From the NCBI GenBank assembly GCA_041906305.1, contig JAYRJL010000008.1, positions 1-64,000 on the forward strand: a stretch of DNA of 64,000 nucleotides. The letters run 5' to 3'. Below the pieces are notes generated by a model. That model was not told the origin of the DNA. It worked only from the letters and a program-made list of their open reading frames with translations, and did no database searches. The position numbers and the translations under genes are program-made. Shown here in pieces: positions 1 through 7,759 of this stretch (positions within the stretch are counted from its first letter, which is position 1; each line of letters begins with the position of its first letter). This DNA comes from SHVZ01 sp041906305. GTDB taxonomy: Bacteria; Pseudomonadota; Alphaproteobacteria; SHVZ01.

Positions 1-68
1 CGTTCGACTTGCATGTGTTAGGCATGCCGCCAGCGTTCGTTCTGAGCCAGGATCAAACTCTCAGGTTG
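1..68 (-). rRNA. 16S ribosomal RNA, 5' end only (runs off the window)
   Basis: Read on the minus strand, this is the first part of bacterial small-subunit rRNA: the universal 27F-type stretch AGAGTTTGATCCTGGCTCAG is followed by the variable V1 entry typical of Alphaproteobacteria (ACGAACGCTGGCGGCATGCC). The mature 5' end is placed near 68 because the sequence there begins CAACCTGAGAG. Only about 68 bases lie inside the window, so the rest of the rRNA operon is beyond base 1. A leader with boxA and a strong promoter lies upstream, so this is probably an intact, highly expressed operon. Confidence 0.96.
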
Positions 69-277
69 ATCGGTACCGCTTCCAGAGCTCTCGCCCCGGA
101 AACAGACCTCAATAGGAGCCATTTCCTGTCTATTACGCGTCAGAGACACGCGAGACCGGCATATGGCCCACTTAAAGGCCCGCCGCCCACGCATCCCTTC
201 CATAACTATCTACTTGTCAAAGAGCGGGCCCGGCGTCGGTCGGCTTCGTCTGCCGCTCACCGCCGGGCGAGGCGCGG
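69..277 (-). other. rRNA operon 5' leader (pre-16S spacer)
   Basis: About 200 bases between the predicted transcription start and the mature 16S end. It holds a boxA element and would form the 5' half of the pre-16S processing stem; the partner strand is outside the window. Short open frames here overlap rRNA signals and are not credible genes. Confidence 0.75.
215..225 (-). promoter_or_regulatory. boxA antitermination element of the rRNA leader
   Basis: On the minus strand the bases read GCTCTTTGACA, close to the classical boxA TGCTCTTTAACA. It lies in the leader between the promoter and 16S, where NusB/NusE-dependent antitermination complexes normally load. The match is read directly; the function is inferred from family knowledge. 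Confidence 0.8.
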
Positions 278-306
278 CTTATAGGCCCGCCTCAGATATG
301 TGTCAA
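278..306 (-). promoter_or_regulatory. rRNA operon promoter (sigma-70 type)
   Basis: On the minus strand TTGACA (306-301) is separated by exactly 17 bases from TATAAG (283-278). This is a perfect -35 hexamer, a near-perfect -10 and optimal spacing. Transcription would start near 271, about 200 bases before 16S. It is the best-scoring promoter seen by eye in the window and fits an rRNA operon. Confidence 0.88.
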
Positions 307-386
307 ACCGATTTTCCGCCCTGTGGAAAAAGAATCTGTAGCGGTTCTTTTGCCGAGCGGCCCACTGCATCTAGGGGCTCGCGAAT

Positions 387-419
387 GCGGCGCCGCGGCA
401 TGAAAAACCGCGGCGCCGC
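387..419 (-). terminator. Perfect hairpin after clpB, probable terminator
   Basis: A 12-bp perfect inverted repeat (GCGGCGCCGCGG at 387-398 and its complement at 408-419) with a 9-base loop lies just beyond the clpB stop codon and before the rRNA promoter. There is no clear U-run after the stem on the minus strand, so it may act as a 3'-end stabiliser or a Rho-linked stop rather than a classical intrinsic terminator. Confidence 0.55.
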
Positions 420-434
420 GATTCGAAGCGAAGC

Positions 435-3029
435 CTAGTCCGCCGCCTCCGCGAGCTCGCCCGCAATCGACAGCCCATCCTTGCCGCCGGAGACCGGGAC
501 GGTGTCGCCGTCCTTGATCCGGCCTGCCAGGATCATCTGCGCCAGCGGGTTCTGCAGCTGGCGCTGGATCACCCGCTTGAGCGGGCGCGCGCCGTAGACC
601 GGGTCGTACCCGGTCTCCGCCAGCCAGGCCTTCGCCGACGCATCGACCGCGAGCGTGATCTTGCGGTCGACCAGCAGCTTCTCCAGCCGCTTCAGCTGGA
701 TCTCGACGATGCCGCCCATGTCGCCGCGCGAGAGCCGGCGGAACAGCAGGATCTCGTCGAGCCGGTTCAGGAACTCGGGCCGGAACGCCCGGCGCACGAT
801 CTCCATCACCTGCGGGCGCGCATTCTCCGACGGCTCGCCGTCGGGGAGGTTCGCGAGCGCATCGCTGCCGAGGTTCGAGGTCAGCACGATCAGCGTGTTG
901 CGGAAGTCGACGGTGCGGCCCTGGCCGTCGGTGAGACGTCCGTCGTCGAGCACCTGCAGCAGCACGTTGAAGACATCCGGGTGCGCCTTCTCGACCTCGT
1001 CGAACAGGATCACCTGGTAGGGCCGCCGCCGGACGGCTTCGGTGAGCGCGCCGCCTTCGTCGTATCCGACATAGCCCGGGGGCGCGCCGATGAGCCGGCT
1101 GACCGCGTGCTTCTCCATGTACTCGGACATGTCGATGCGGACCATCGCCTGCTCGTCGTCGAACAGGAACTCGGCGAGCGCCTTGGTGAGCTCGGTCTTG
1201 CCGACGCCCGTAGGGCCGAGGAACAGGAACGAGCCGATCGGCCGGTTCGGATCCTGGAGCCCGGCACGCGCGCGGCGTACCGCGTTGGCGACCGCGACGA
1301 TCGGCTCCGCCTGACCGATGACGCGGGACGCCAGCCGCTCCTCCATCTTGAGCAGCTTCTCGCGCTCGCCCGCCAGCATTTTGTCGACGGGAATCCCGGT
1401 CCAGCGCGAGACGACGCCGGCGATGTGGCTCTCGGACACCGCCTCGTTGACGAGGTGACGCTTGCCGTCCTCGGCACCGCCCGCGATCTTCTTCTCGAGA
1501 TCGGGAATGACGCCGTATTTGAGCTCGCCCGCCTTGGCGAGATCGCCCTTGCGCTGCGCGACTTCGAGCTCGCTGCGGGCCTGGTCCAGCTGCTCCTTGA
1601 GCTTCTGGACGTCGGTGACGCGGTCCTTCTCGGCCTTCCACTCGGCCGTCAGGTCCTCGCTCTTCGCCTCGAGATCGGCGAGCTCGTCCTCCAGCTTCTC
1701 CAGCCGGTCGCGGGACGCGCTGTCGCTCTCCTTCTTCAGCGCCTCGCGCTCGATCTTGAGCTGGATGATGCGCCGGTCGAGCTCGTCCAGGTCCTCGGGC
1801 TTGGAGTCGACTTCCATGCGAAGCCGGCTCGCCGCCTCGTCGACGAGGTCGATCGCCTTGTCAGGCAGGAAGCGGTCGGCGATGTAGCGATTGGAGAGCG
1901 TCGCGGCCGAGACGATCGCCGCATCCGTGATGCGGACGCCGTGATGGACCTCGTACTTCTCCTTGAGCCCGCGCAGGATCGAGATCGTGTCCTCGACCGT
2001 CGGCTCGGCGACGAAGACGGGCTGGAAGCGCCGCGCCAGCGCCGCGTCCTTCTCGATGTGCTTGCGGTATTCCTCGAGCGTGGTCGCGCCGACGCAATGC
2101 AGCTCGCCGCGCGCCAGCGCCGGCTTCAGCATGTTCGACGCGTCCATCGCGCCGTCGGCCTTGCCGGCACCGACCAGCGTATGCAGCTCGTCGATGAAGA
2201 GGATGATCTCGCCGGCCGCCGCGGAGACTTCCTGCAGCACGGCCTTCAGACGCTCCTCGAACTCGCCGCGATACTTGGCGCCCGCGATCAGCGCGCCGAG
2301 GTCGAGCGAGAGCAGGCTTTTCTTCTTCAGGCTTTCCGGCACGTCGCCGTTGACGATGCGAAGCGCCAAGCCTTCGACGATCGCGGTCTTGCCGACGCCG
2401 GGCTCGCCGATCAGCACCGGGTTGTTCTTGGTCCGCCGCGAGAGCACCTGGATCGTGCGGCGGATCTCCTCGTCGCGGCCGATGACCGGATCGAGCTTGC
2501 CGTCGCGCGCCGACTGGGTGAGGTCGCGCGAATACTTCTTCAGGGCGTCGTAGCCCGACTCGGCCCCTGCCGTGTCGGCCTTCCGGCCCTTGCGGATGTC
2601 GTTGATCGCGCTGTTGAGCTTCTGCGCGGTCAGGCCCGCTTCCTTGAGGATGCGCTGGGAGGGCGTGCCCTCGGCCATCAGGAGGGCCAGCAGCAGCCGC
2701 TCGACCGTGACGAAGCTGTCGCCGGCCTTGTCGGCGAGCTGGGTCGCCTGCTCGAACAGGCGCGCGGTCTCGGGCGCCAGATAGAGCTGGCCAGCCCCGG
2801 TGCCCTTCACCTGGGGAATTTTCGCGAGCTCGGCCTCGACCCCCTGCTTGATGCGATCGACATCGGCGCCGGCGGCCTTGGCCAGGTTGGCGGCCATGCC
2901 TTCCTTGTCGTCGATGATGACCTTGAGCATGTGCTCGGGTGCGAAGCGCTGATGGTCGCGCGCGAGCGCCATGGCCTGTCCTGCCTGGACGAAGCCTTTG
3001 ACGCGGTCACTCAGCTTTTCGAGATCCAT
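435..3029 (-). CDS. clpB: ATP-dependent chaperone ClpB (Hsp100 disaggregase)
   Basis: An 864-residue protein, the usual length for ClpB. The N-terminal double Clp repeat (about 1-150) is followed by the first AAA+ module with Walker A GEPGVGKT at 208-215. A coiled-coil middle domain follows (about 400-530, rich in Glu/Lys/Leu, containing RLEKLEDELADLEAK). The second AAA+ module has Walker A GPTGVGKT near 605 and the pore-loop motif GAPPGYVGYDEGG. ClpB works with DnaK to pull proteins out of aggregates in the cytoplasm. The ATG at 3029 has GGAGG at a normal distance. A heat-shock-like promoter lies upstream and a hairpin follows the stop, so it is probably monocistronic. Its position next to the prmC/DUF4167 block is common in Alphaproteobacteria. 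Confidence 0.98.
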   Translation of the reverse strand: MDLEKLSDRVKGFVQAGQAMALARDHQRFAPEHMLKVIIDDKEGMAANLAKAAGADVDRIKQGVEAELAKIPQVKGTGAGQLYLAPETARLFEQATQLADKAGDSFVTVERLLLALLMAEGTPSQRILKEAGLTAQKLNSAINDIRKGRKADTAGAESGYDALKKYSRDLTQSARDGKLDPVIGRDEEIRRTIQVLSRRTKNNPVLIGEPGVGKTAIVEGLALRIVNGDVPESLKKKSLLSLDLGALIAGAKYRGEFEERLKAVLQEVSAAAGEIILFIDELHTLVGAGKADGAMDASNMLKPALARGELHCVGATTLEEYRKHIEKDAALARRFQPVFVAEPTVEDTISILRGLKEKYEVHHGVRITDAAIVSAATLSNRYIADRFLPDKAIDLVDEAASRLRMEVDSKPEDLDELDRRIIQLKIEREALKKESDSASRDRLEKLEDELADLEAKSEDLTAEWKAEKDRVTDVQKLKEQLDQARSELEVAQRKGDLAKAGELKYGVIPDLEKKIAGGAEDGKRHLVNEAVSESHIAGVVSRWTGIPVDKMLAGEREKLLKMEERLASRVIGQAEPIVAVANAVRRARAGLQDPNRPIGSFLFLGPTGVGKTELTKALAEFLFDDEQAMVRIDMSEYMEKHAVSRLIGAPPGYVGYDEGGALTEAVRRRPYQVILFDEVEKAHPDVFNVLLQVLDDGRLTDGQGRTVDFRNTLIVLTSNLGSDALANLPDGEPSENARPQVMEIVRRAFRPEFLNRLDEILLFRRLSRGDMGGIVEIQLKRLEKLLVDRKITLAVDASAKAWLAETGYDPVYGARPLKRVIQRQLQNPLAQMILAGRIKDGDTVPVSGGKDGLSIAGELAEAAD

Positions 3030-3106
3030 ACCGAATTACCTCCGTTCGCCGTCCGGAATCGGCCCGGCGTATCTCCGGCCGCCTAGTGGCGCACCGGCCG
3101 ATTTCC

Positions 3107-3135
3107 ATATGGGCATCGCTAAAAAGCCCCACAAG
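3107..3135 (-). promoter_or_regulatory. Likely RpoH (sigma-32) heat-shock promoter of clpB
   Basis: Upstream of clpB on the minus strand CTTG (3135-3132) is followed after 18 bases by CCCATAT (3113-3107). This fits the heat-shock pattern CTTG plus a CCCATnT/CYTATnT-like -10, leaving a leader of roughly 70 bases. clpB is a classical RpoH target. The motif is seen; the assignment is inference. Confidence 0.6.
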
Positions 3136-3182
3136 AGGAGGGGTTGCCGGGCGCGTCGGAGCAGCGCATGCTGCATTGCAAT

Positions 3183-3950
3183 ATGACCGACGCCCCCTCC
3201 CGCGTCGCTGCGCTCTACCGCTATCCGGTCAAGGGACTTTCCCCGGAAGCGCTGGAGGCGGTCGATGTCGCGCCTGCGCAAGGCTTCCCCGACGACCGGC
3301 GCTTCGCCGTCGCCCTCGGCACCACGGCCTACGACCAGACCGAGCCGGTCTGGATGCCCAAGTCCGCCTTCTTCCAGCTCGCCCGGCACGAGCGCCTGGC
3401 CATGCTCGACAGCCGATACGACTCGTCGACCGGCATGCTGACGTTGGCGCGGGGCGGAAAGACAATCGCTCAAGGGAGGGCAACCGATCCTCAGGGACGC
3501 GCGATCGTCGGCGAGTTCCTGGCGGCCTTCCTTGATTCAAGTCAAGGTCGTCCGCGACTCGTCGAAGGGCCCGGGATCGGCCTCGCCGATTGCGGCGAGG
3601 CTCTGGTGTCGATCATCGGCGAGGCCAGCATCGGCGATCTCGCGCGCATCGTCGGCAAGCCCGTCGAGCGCCTGCGCTTCCGCGCCAATATCTACGTCGA
3701 GGGGATGCGGGCCTGGGAAGAGCTCGGCTGGATCGGCCGCGAGATCGCGATCGGTCCCGTGCGGCTCCAGGTGGTCGACCGCATCGGGCGTTGCGCCGCG
3801 ACCAACGTCGATCCGGCGACCGCCGAGCGCGACATGAATCTGCCGAACGCGCTTCAACGCGCGCTCGGCCACGCCGACATGGGTGTCTACGCCAAGGTGA
3901 TCGGCGGCGGGCGCATCGCCGTTGGCGACACGCTCCGCAGCGACGGCTAG
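3183..3950 (+). CDS. MOSC domain protein (molybdenum cofactor sulfurase C-terminal type)
   Basis: A protein of about 255 residues with an N-terminal MOSC beta-barrel (LYRYPVKGLSPE near the start) and a C-terminal MOSC domain ending in the conserved pattern GRCAATNVDPAT with a cysteine. This architecture matches the mARC/YcbX-like group, which binds molybdenum cofactor and often reduces N-hydroxylated compounds; the real substrate cannot be told. The ATG at 3183 was chosen because homology begins there. In-frame TTG at 3144 and ATG at 3168 are possible, and a purine-rich GAGGAGGGG lies just before 3144. It is convergent with the DUF4167 gene, the stops being one base apart. Confidence 0.88.
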   Translation: MTDAPSRVAALYRYPVKGLSPEALEAVDVAPAQGFPDDRRFAVALGTTAYDQTEPVWMPKSAFFQLARHERLAMLDSRYDSSTGMLTLARGGKTIAQGRATDPQGRAIVGEFLAAFLDSSQGRPRLVEGPGIGLADCGEALVSIIGEASIGDLARIVGKPVERLRFRANIYVEGMRAWEELGWIGREIAIGPVRLQVVDRIGRCAATNVDPATAERDMNLPNALQRALGHADMGVYAKVIGGGRIAVGDTLRSDG

Positions 3951-3951
3951 A

Positions 3952-4413
3952 TCAGCTCACCGGCTCCGGCGGCGGAGGGGCGACGAGAGGCTGTGCGCCG
4001 GCTCCGGCGTCCATGCCTTCGTCCATGTCCCCGCCCATCGGATCGCGCGATCCGTTGGCCGGCAGGCCCGGCTGCTGTTGCCCGTTCGGGAACGGCTGGC
4101 CCGGCTGGCCGCCCTGCGCCTGCGTGTTGGCGAGGTCGGCGGCGATGATCCGGTAGTAGTGCTCGGCGTGCTGGAAGTAGTTTTCCGCCGCCACCCGGTC
4201 GCCGGCGGACTGAGCGTCGCGCGCGAGCTGAAGGTATTTTTCGTGCACCTGATAGGCGTTGCCGCGGATGCGGACATCAGGGCCGTTGGAATCGAATGTC
4301 TGAAGCCGAAGCGGAAGGTGGTGCTTCCGCTGGCCGGACATCCCGCCGCCGCCTCCGCCACCGCCGCCATTACCGCGACCGCGCGACCTCTTCGGATGTG
4401 GTCCTTGTCTCAT
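3952..4413 (-). CDS. DUF4167 domain protein
   Basis: A 153-residue basic protein starting MRQGPHPKRSRGRG, the hallmark beginning of the DUF4167 family, followed by a polyglycine run (about 16-24) and the conserved core (about 30-95) with FDSNGPDVRIRGNA and YFQHAEHYYRI. The tail is rich in Gln, Pro and Gly and looks disordered. The family is confined mainly to Alphaproteobacteria and is commonly found after prmC; its function is unknown, although the basic N-terminus suggests RNA or ribosome binding. It is 184 bases downstream of prmC, so it may have its own promoter. Confidence 0.93.
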   Translation of the reverse strand: MRQGPHPKRSRGRGNGGGGGGGGGMSGQRKHHLPLRLQTFDSNGPDVRIRGNAYQVHEKYLQLARDAQSAGDRVAAENYFQHAEHYYRIIAADLANTQAQGGQPGQPFPNGQQQPGLPANGSRDPMGGDMDEGMDAGAGAQPLVAPPPPEPVS

Positions 4414-4597
4414 GGTGCCTTGTGCTCACCCAAAATTTGTCGAGGCTGCTCGCGCACACCGACCGCGAGTCCGCATCAGCGGACCTGTATTTAAGCGGCG
4501 GTGGATCGGTTGTCTGGCGCCCCCCTCGGGCGCGCGAGCCTCAGCTCGACGACCTGCGCACCCTAGTGGGCATCGCCACAATTTCCAACAGGAATTT

Positions 4598-5446
4598 TCA
4601 CGAAGCCGGGTGGCCCAGGACCAGGCAACGCTCGACGCCCGCGAGGTCGCGGCGGCGCTCGATCGCCTGCAAGCCCGCCTCTTCCATGATGTCCGCGATC
4701 GCCGCGACCTGGCCCTTGCCGAGCTCGATGATTGCGCGCCCGTGCGGTGCCAGGAGACGCAGAAGCGCCGGCGCCAACGCGCGATACGCATCGAGCCCAT
4801 CGATGCCGCCGTCGAGTGCGCGCAGCGGATCGAAGCTGGCCACCTCGGGCGAAAGACCCGCGATTTCGTTCGATGGAATGTAGGGAGGATTGCTCAGGAT
4901 CAGGTCGAAGGACCCGACGAGGCCCTTGTCCCAGTCGCCGGTCTGGAAGTGCACGCGCTCGGAAAGCGAGAGCGTACGCGCGTTCGCGCGCGCGACCGCA
5001 ACCGCCTCCTCGGCGATGTCGATGCCGAGCCCGACCCAGCTCGGCCGCTCGCTCAGGACCGCGAGGATCAGGCATCCGGTGCCGGTGCCGAGATCCAGCA
5101 CGCGCCGGCGAGGCTCCGGCGCGAATTGGCCGAGCGCCGCCTCGACCAGCGTCTCGCTGTCAGGGCGCGGATCGAGCGTCGCCAGCGAGATCGCGAAGTC
5201 GAGGCTCCAGAACTCGCGGCGGCCGAGGATGCGGCTCACCGGCTCGCGCCGCGCGCGGCGATCGACGAGGCGGCCGAAGGCGGCCTCGACCTCGGCGCCG
5301 AGCACGCGCTGCGGATCGAGCAGCACGGCCGACGCCGACATGCCGTCGACCGAGGCGAGCAGGAGCCGCGCATCGAGACGCGCGGTCTCGACACCGGCGT
5401 CGGCGAGCCGCCTTGTCGCCCGGGCCAATGCCTCTTCGACGATCAT
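4598..5446 (-). CDS. prmC: Peptide chain release factor N5-glutamine methyltransferase PrmC
   Basis: A 282-residue protein. The N-terminal helical domain (1-80) is followed by a Rossmann methyltransferase domain with the SAM-binding motif DLGTGTGC near 118-125 and the catalytic NPPY at 186-189, which binds the target glutamine. PrmC methylates the GGQ glutamine of release factors RF1 and RF2. The start at 5446 overlaps the prfA stop by four bases (ATGA), so translation of the modifier is coupled to that of its substrate. The upstream frame stays open but is a shadow of prfA. Confidence 0.97.
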   Translation of the reverse strand: MIVEEALARATRRLADAGVETARLDARLLLASVDGMSASAVLLDPQRVLGAEVEAAFGRLVDRRARREPVSRILGRREFWSLDFAISLATLDPRPDSETLVEAALGQFAPEPRRRVLDLGTGTGCLILAVLSERPSWVGLGIDIAEEAVAVARANARTLSLSERVHFQTGDWDKGLVGSFDLILSNPPYIPSNEIAGLSPEVASFDPLRALDGGIDGLDAYRALAPALLRLLAPHGRAIIELGKGQVAAIADIMEEAGLQAIERRRDLAGVERCLVLGHPAS

Positions 5447-6513
5447 TCGAGCGCGGCCAGGCGCGCGGCTTCGTCCTCGGCCGTCAGCGCATCGACGAAC
5501 TCGTCGAGCGCCTCTCCGGTCATCACCTTCTCGATCTTGTAGAGCGTCAGGTTGATGCGATGGTCGCTGACGCGGCCCTGCGGGAAGTTGTAGGTGCGAA
5601 TGCGTTCCGAGCGATCGCCGGTGCCGACCTGGCTCTTGCGCGCCGCCGAGCGCTCCGCATCGATGCGGTCGCGCTCCGCCTGGTAGATGCGGGCACGCAG
5701 GATCTTCATCGCCTTCGCCTTGTTGCGGTGCTGCGACTTCTCGTCCTGCTGGGCGACGACGACGCCGGTCGGAAGATGCGTGATGCGGACGGCCGAGTCC
5801 GTGGTGTTCACCGACTGCCCGCCGGGGCCGCTGGAGCGATACACGTCGATGCGGAGATCCTTCTCCTCGATGTGGATGTCGACTTCCTCGGCCTCGGGCA
5901 GCACCGCCACGGTCGCGGTCGAGGTATGGATGCGTCCCTGCGTCTCGGTCGCCGGGACGCGCTGGACGCGATGCACGCCGGATTCGTACTTGAGGCGCGC
6001 GAAGACGTTGCGGCCGATGATGGAGGCCGTCGCTTCGCGGAAGCCGCCCAGCGGCGTCTCCGACATCTCCATCGTCTCGAACTTCCAGCCCTTGAGCTGG
6101 GCATAGCGCTGGTACATGCGGAAGAGCTCGGAGGCGAACAGCGCCGCCTCGTCGCCGCCGGTGCCGGCGCGGACTTCCAGGATCGCGTTCTTCTCGTCGG
6201 CCTCGTCCTTCGGCAGCAGCATCACCTGCACCGAGCGCTCGAGCTTCGGGAGCTTCTGCGCGAGCTCGCTGCGCTCGGCCTCGGCCAGCGCCTTCATCTC
6301 CTTGTCGGTCCCGGCATCGGCGAGCATCGCATCGAGGTCGGCCGCCTCGGCCTTGACCTTCCGCCATTCCTCGATGCCGGCGACGATCGGCCCGAGATCG
6401 GAATACTCCTTCGACTGCTTGGCATAGGAATCGCCGACGACGCCCGAGGAGAGCGCCTCGCCCAGCTCCCGGTGCCGCTTCACCACCGACTCGAGCTTTT
6501 CCTCGAGGTTCAT
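5443..6513 (-). CDS. prfA: Peptide chain release factor 1 (RF1)
   Basis: A 356-residue class I release factor. The codon-reading tripeptide PAT lies at 187-189, which marks RF1 (UAA/UAG) rather than RF2 (SPF). The peptidyl-transferase motif GGQ is at 231-233 within GPGGQSVNTTDSAV. The length is normal. The start overlaps the hemA stop by four bases and the stop overlaps prmC by four bases, so hemA-prfA-prmC forms a tightly coupled operon in the same order as in Gammaproteobacteria. Confidence 0.98.
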   Translation of the reverse strand: MNLEEKLESVVKRHRELGEALSSGVVGDSYAKQSKEYSDLGPIVAGIEEWRKVKAEAADLDAMLADAGTDKEMKALAEAERSELAQKLPKLERSVQVMLLPKDEADEKNAILEVRAGTGGDEAALFASELFRMYQRYAQLKGWKFETMEMSETPLGGFREATASIIGRNVFARLKYESGVHRVQRVPATETQGRIHTSTATVAVLPEAEEVDIHIEEKDLRIDVYRSSGPGGQSVNTTDSAVRITHLPTGVVVAQQDEKSQHRNKAKAMKILRARIYQAERDRIDAERSAARKSQVGTGDRSERIRTYNFPQGRVSDHRINLTLYKIEKVMTGEALDEFVDALTAEDEAARLAALE

Positions 6514-7742
6514 CCTTCCTCCTCGTCGTCGCCGAAGAGGCGCTTCAGCGCCGCCTCGGCCCCTGCCTCGCCCTCGTCCGCCGCGATCCGCCGGAGACGT
6601 TCCGACGGTGCGTGCAACAACCGGTGTATCACCAGCTCGGTCGCCCGCGCCGCATCGCCAGTCTCGGCCAGCGCCTTGTCGCGCTCGGCCTCGAAGCGCC
6701 GTCTCAGTCGCGTCACCGCCGAAACGCCACGCCTCTCCGCGCGGCCGGCACGGAATCTGCCCAGCTCCTCGACGAGGATCTTTCGCGCCCGTTCGATCTC
6801 GGCCTCGCGCCCGGCCCTACCCTTGGCCGCGACCCGCTCCAGGTCGTCGAGATCGTAGACGAACGCCCCGTCGAGCGTCTCGACCTTGGGCTCGACGTCG
6901 CGCGGCACCGCGGCATCGGCGAAGAAGATCGGCTTCCGGCGTCTCGCCTTCAGCGCCTGCTCCGCCGCGTCGCGGGTCACCACGTAGCGCCCATCGCCCT
7001 GCCCCGCAACCACGATGTCGGCGCCGGCGAGAAGGCGGGGAAGATCGGCGATCTCGCCGACATGGGCCGAGAGGCGTTGCGCCAGGACTTCCGCCCGGCG
7101 CCGGCGGCCGGCGACGCAGACGACCTCGCGCAGACCCGCGTCGCGTAGCTGCTCGACCAGAAGCGCCATCATGTCGCCCGGCCCGATCGCGAGCGCCGTG
7201 GCTCGCGCGAGGTCGCCGTGCAGGTCGCGGCAAAGACGTGCGCAGGCGGCCGCCATCGAGACAGGGCCCTCGGCGATCCGCGTCTCCGTCCGCACGCGCT
7301 TGGCGGCGCCATAGGCCGCATCGAGAAGGGGCGCCAGTCCGGCATCGGCGTAACCCAGCTCCTGCGCGATGCGGTGGGCGGCCTTGAGCTGCCCGAGCAC
7401 CTGAGGCTCGCCGACGATCTGGCTGTCGAGCGCGGAGGCCACGGCGAAGAGGTAGTCCTCGGCTCCCTCGTCGACGAGCTTAAGTCCCGCAGGCAGGTCC
7501 GACGCCGGCAGCCCCGCCGCCGCGGCGAGCACCGGCACCGGTGCGACATCGCCGCCGTCGGCAAGGCCGATCACGACGCTGCGGTCGCAGGTGGAAAGGA
7601 CGATCGCCTCGGCGAAGCCCGCCTTCCTGACGCTCGCGAGCACCTCCGGCATCGCCGCCTCGTCGATCTGCAGGCGGTCGCGAAGATCGGCGGGGACGGT
7701 CCGGTGATCGATTCCGGCGACGACCAGGCGGAGAGCGGGCAT
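6510..7742 (-). CDS. hemA: Glutamyl-tRNA reductase-like protein (HemA family, active-site residues altered)
   Basis: A 410-residue protein with the three-part GluTR layout: an N-terminal catalytic domain starting VVAGIDHRTVPADLR, a central Rossmann NADPH domain, and a C-terminal dimerisation domain (HRLLHAPSERLRRIA). Family landmarks such as VASALDSQIVGEPQVLGQ and KRVRTET are kept. However, STCNRTE reads STCDRSV here (Cys52 kept, Asn and Glu replaced), the usual histidine before the ALDSQIVGE stretch is missing, and the nucleotide loop GAGET reads GPGDM. Canonical GluTR makes glutamate-1-semialdehyde for haem. Most Alphaproteobacteria use aminolevulinate synthase instead, so this copy may be weak, specialised or non-catalytic. 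It starts 17 bases after ispG. Confidence 0.85.
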   Translation of the reverse strand: MPALRLVVAGIDHRTVPADLRDRLQIDEAAMPEVLASVRKAGFAEAIVLSTCDRSVVIGLADGGDVAPVPVLAAAAGLPASDLPAGLKLVDEGAEDYLFAVASALDSQIVGEPQVLGQLKAAHRIAQELGYADAGLAPLLDAAYGAAKRVRTETRIAEGPVSMAAACARLCRDLHGDLARATALAIGPGDMMALLVEQLRDAGLREVVCVAGRRRRAEVLAQRLSAHVGEIADLPRLLAGADIVVAGQGDGRYVVTRDAAEQALKARRRKPIFFADAAVPRDVEPKVETLDGAFVYDLDDLERVAAKGRAGREAEIERARKILVEELGRFRAGRAERRGVSAVTRLRRRFEAERDKALAETGDAARATELVIHRLLHAPSERLRRIAADEGEAGAEAALKRLFGDDEEEG

Positions 7743-7759
7743 CGGCGCCGGTTAAGCCG

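Noticed and set aside
9..438. Short open frames over the 16S 5' end and its leader
   Set aside because: They cover rRNA, boxA and the rRNA promoter and have no protein features.
292..1641. A 449-codon frame inside clpB on the same strand but another phase
   Set aside because: Overlaps the clpB C-terminal half, strongly Arg-rich and without domains; not a gene.
981..3086. A 701-codon open frame on the plus strand across clpB
   Set aside because: It is antisense to clpB, rich in Arg/Asp/Leu as expected from a high-GC shadow frame, and shows no domain. clpB is certain on the other strand.
4598..6367. prmC read as a 589-residue protein starting inside prfA
   Set aside because: The first 300 residues are out-of-frame prfA sequence. 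The ATG at 5446 starts the PrmC homology and overlaps the prfA stop in the usual manner.
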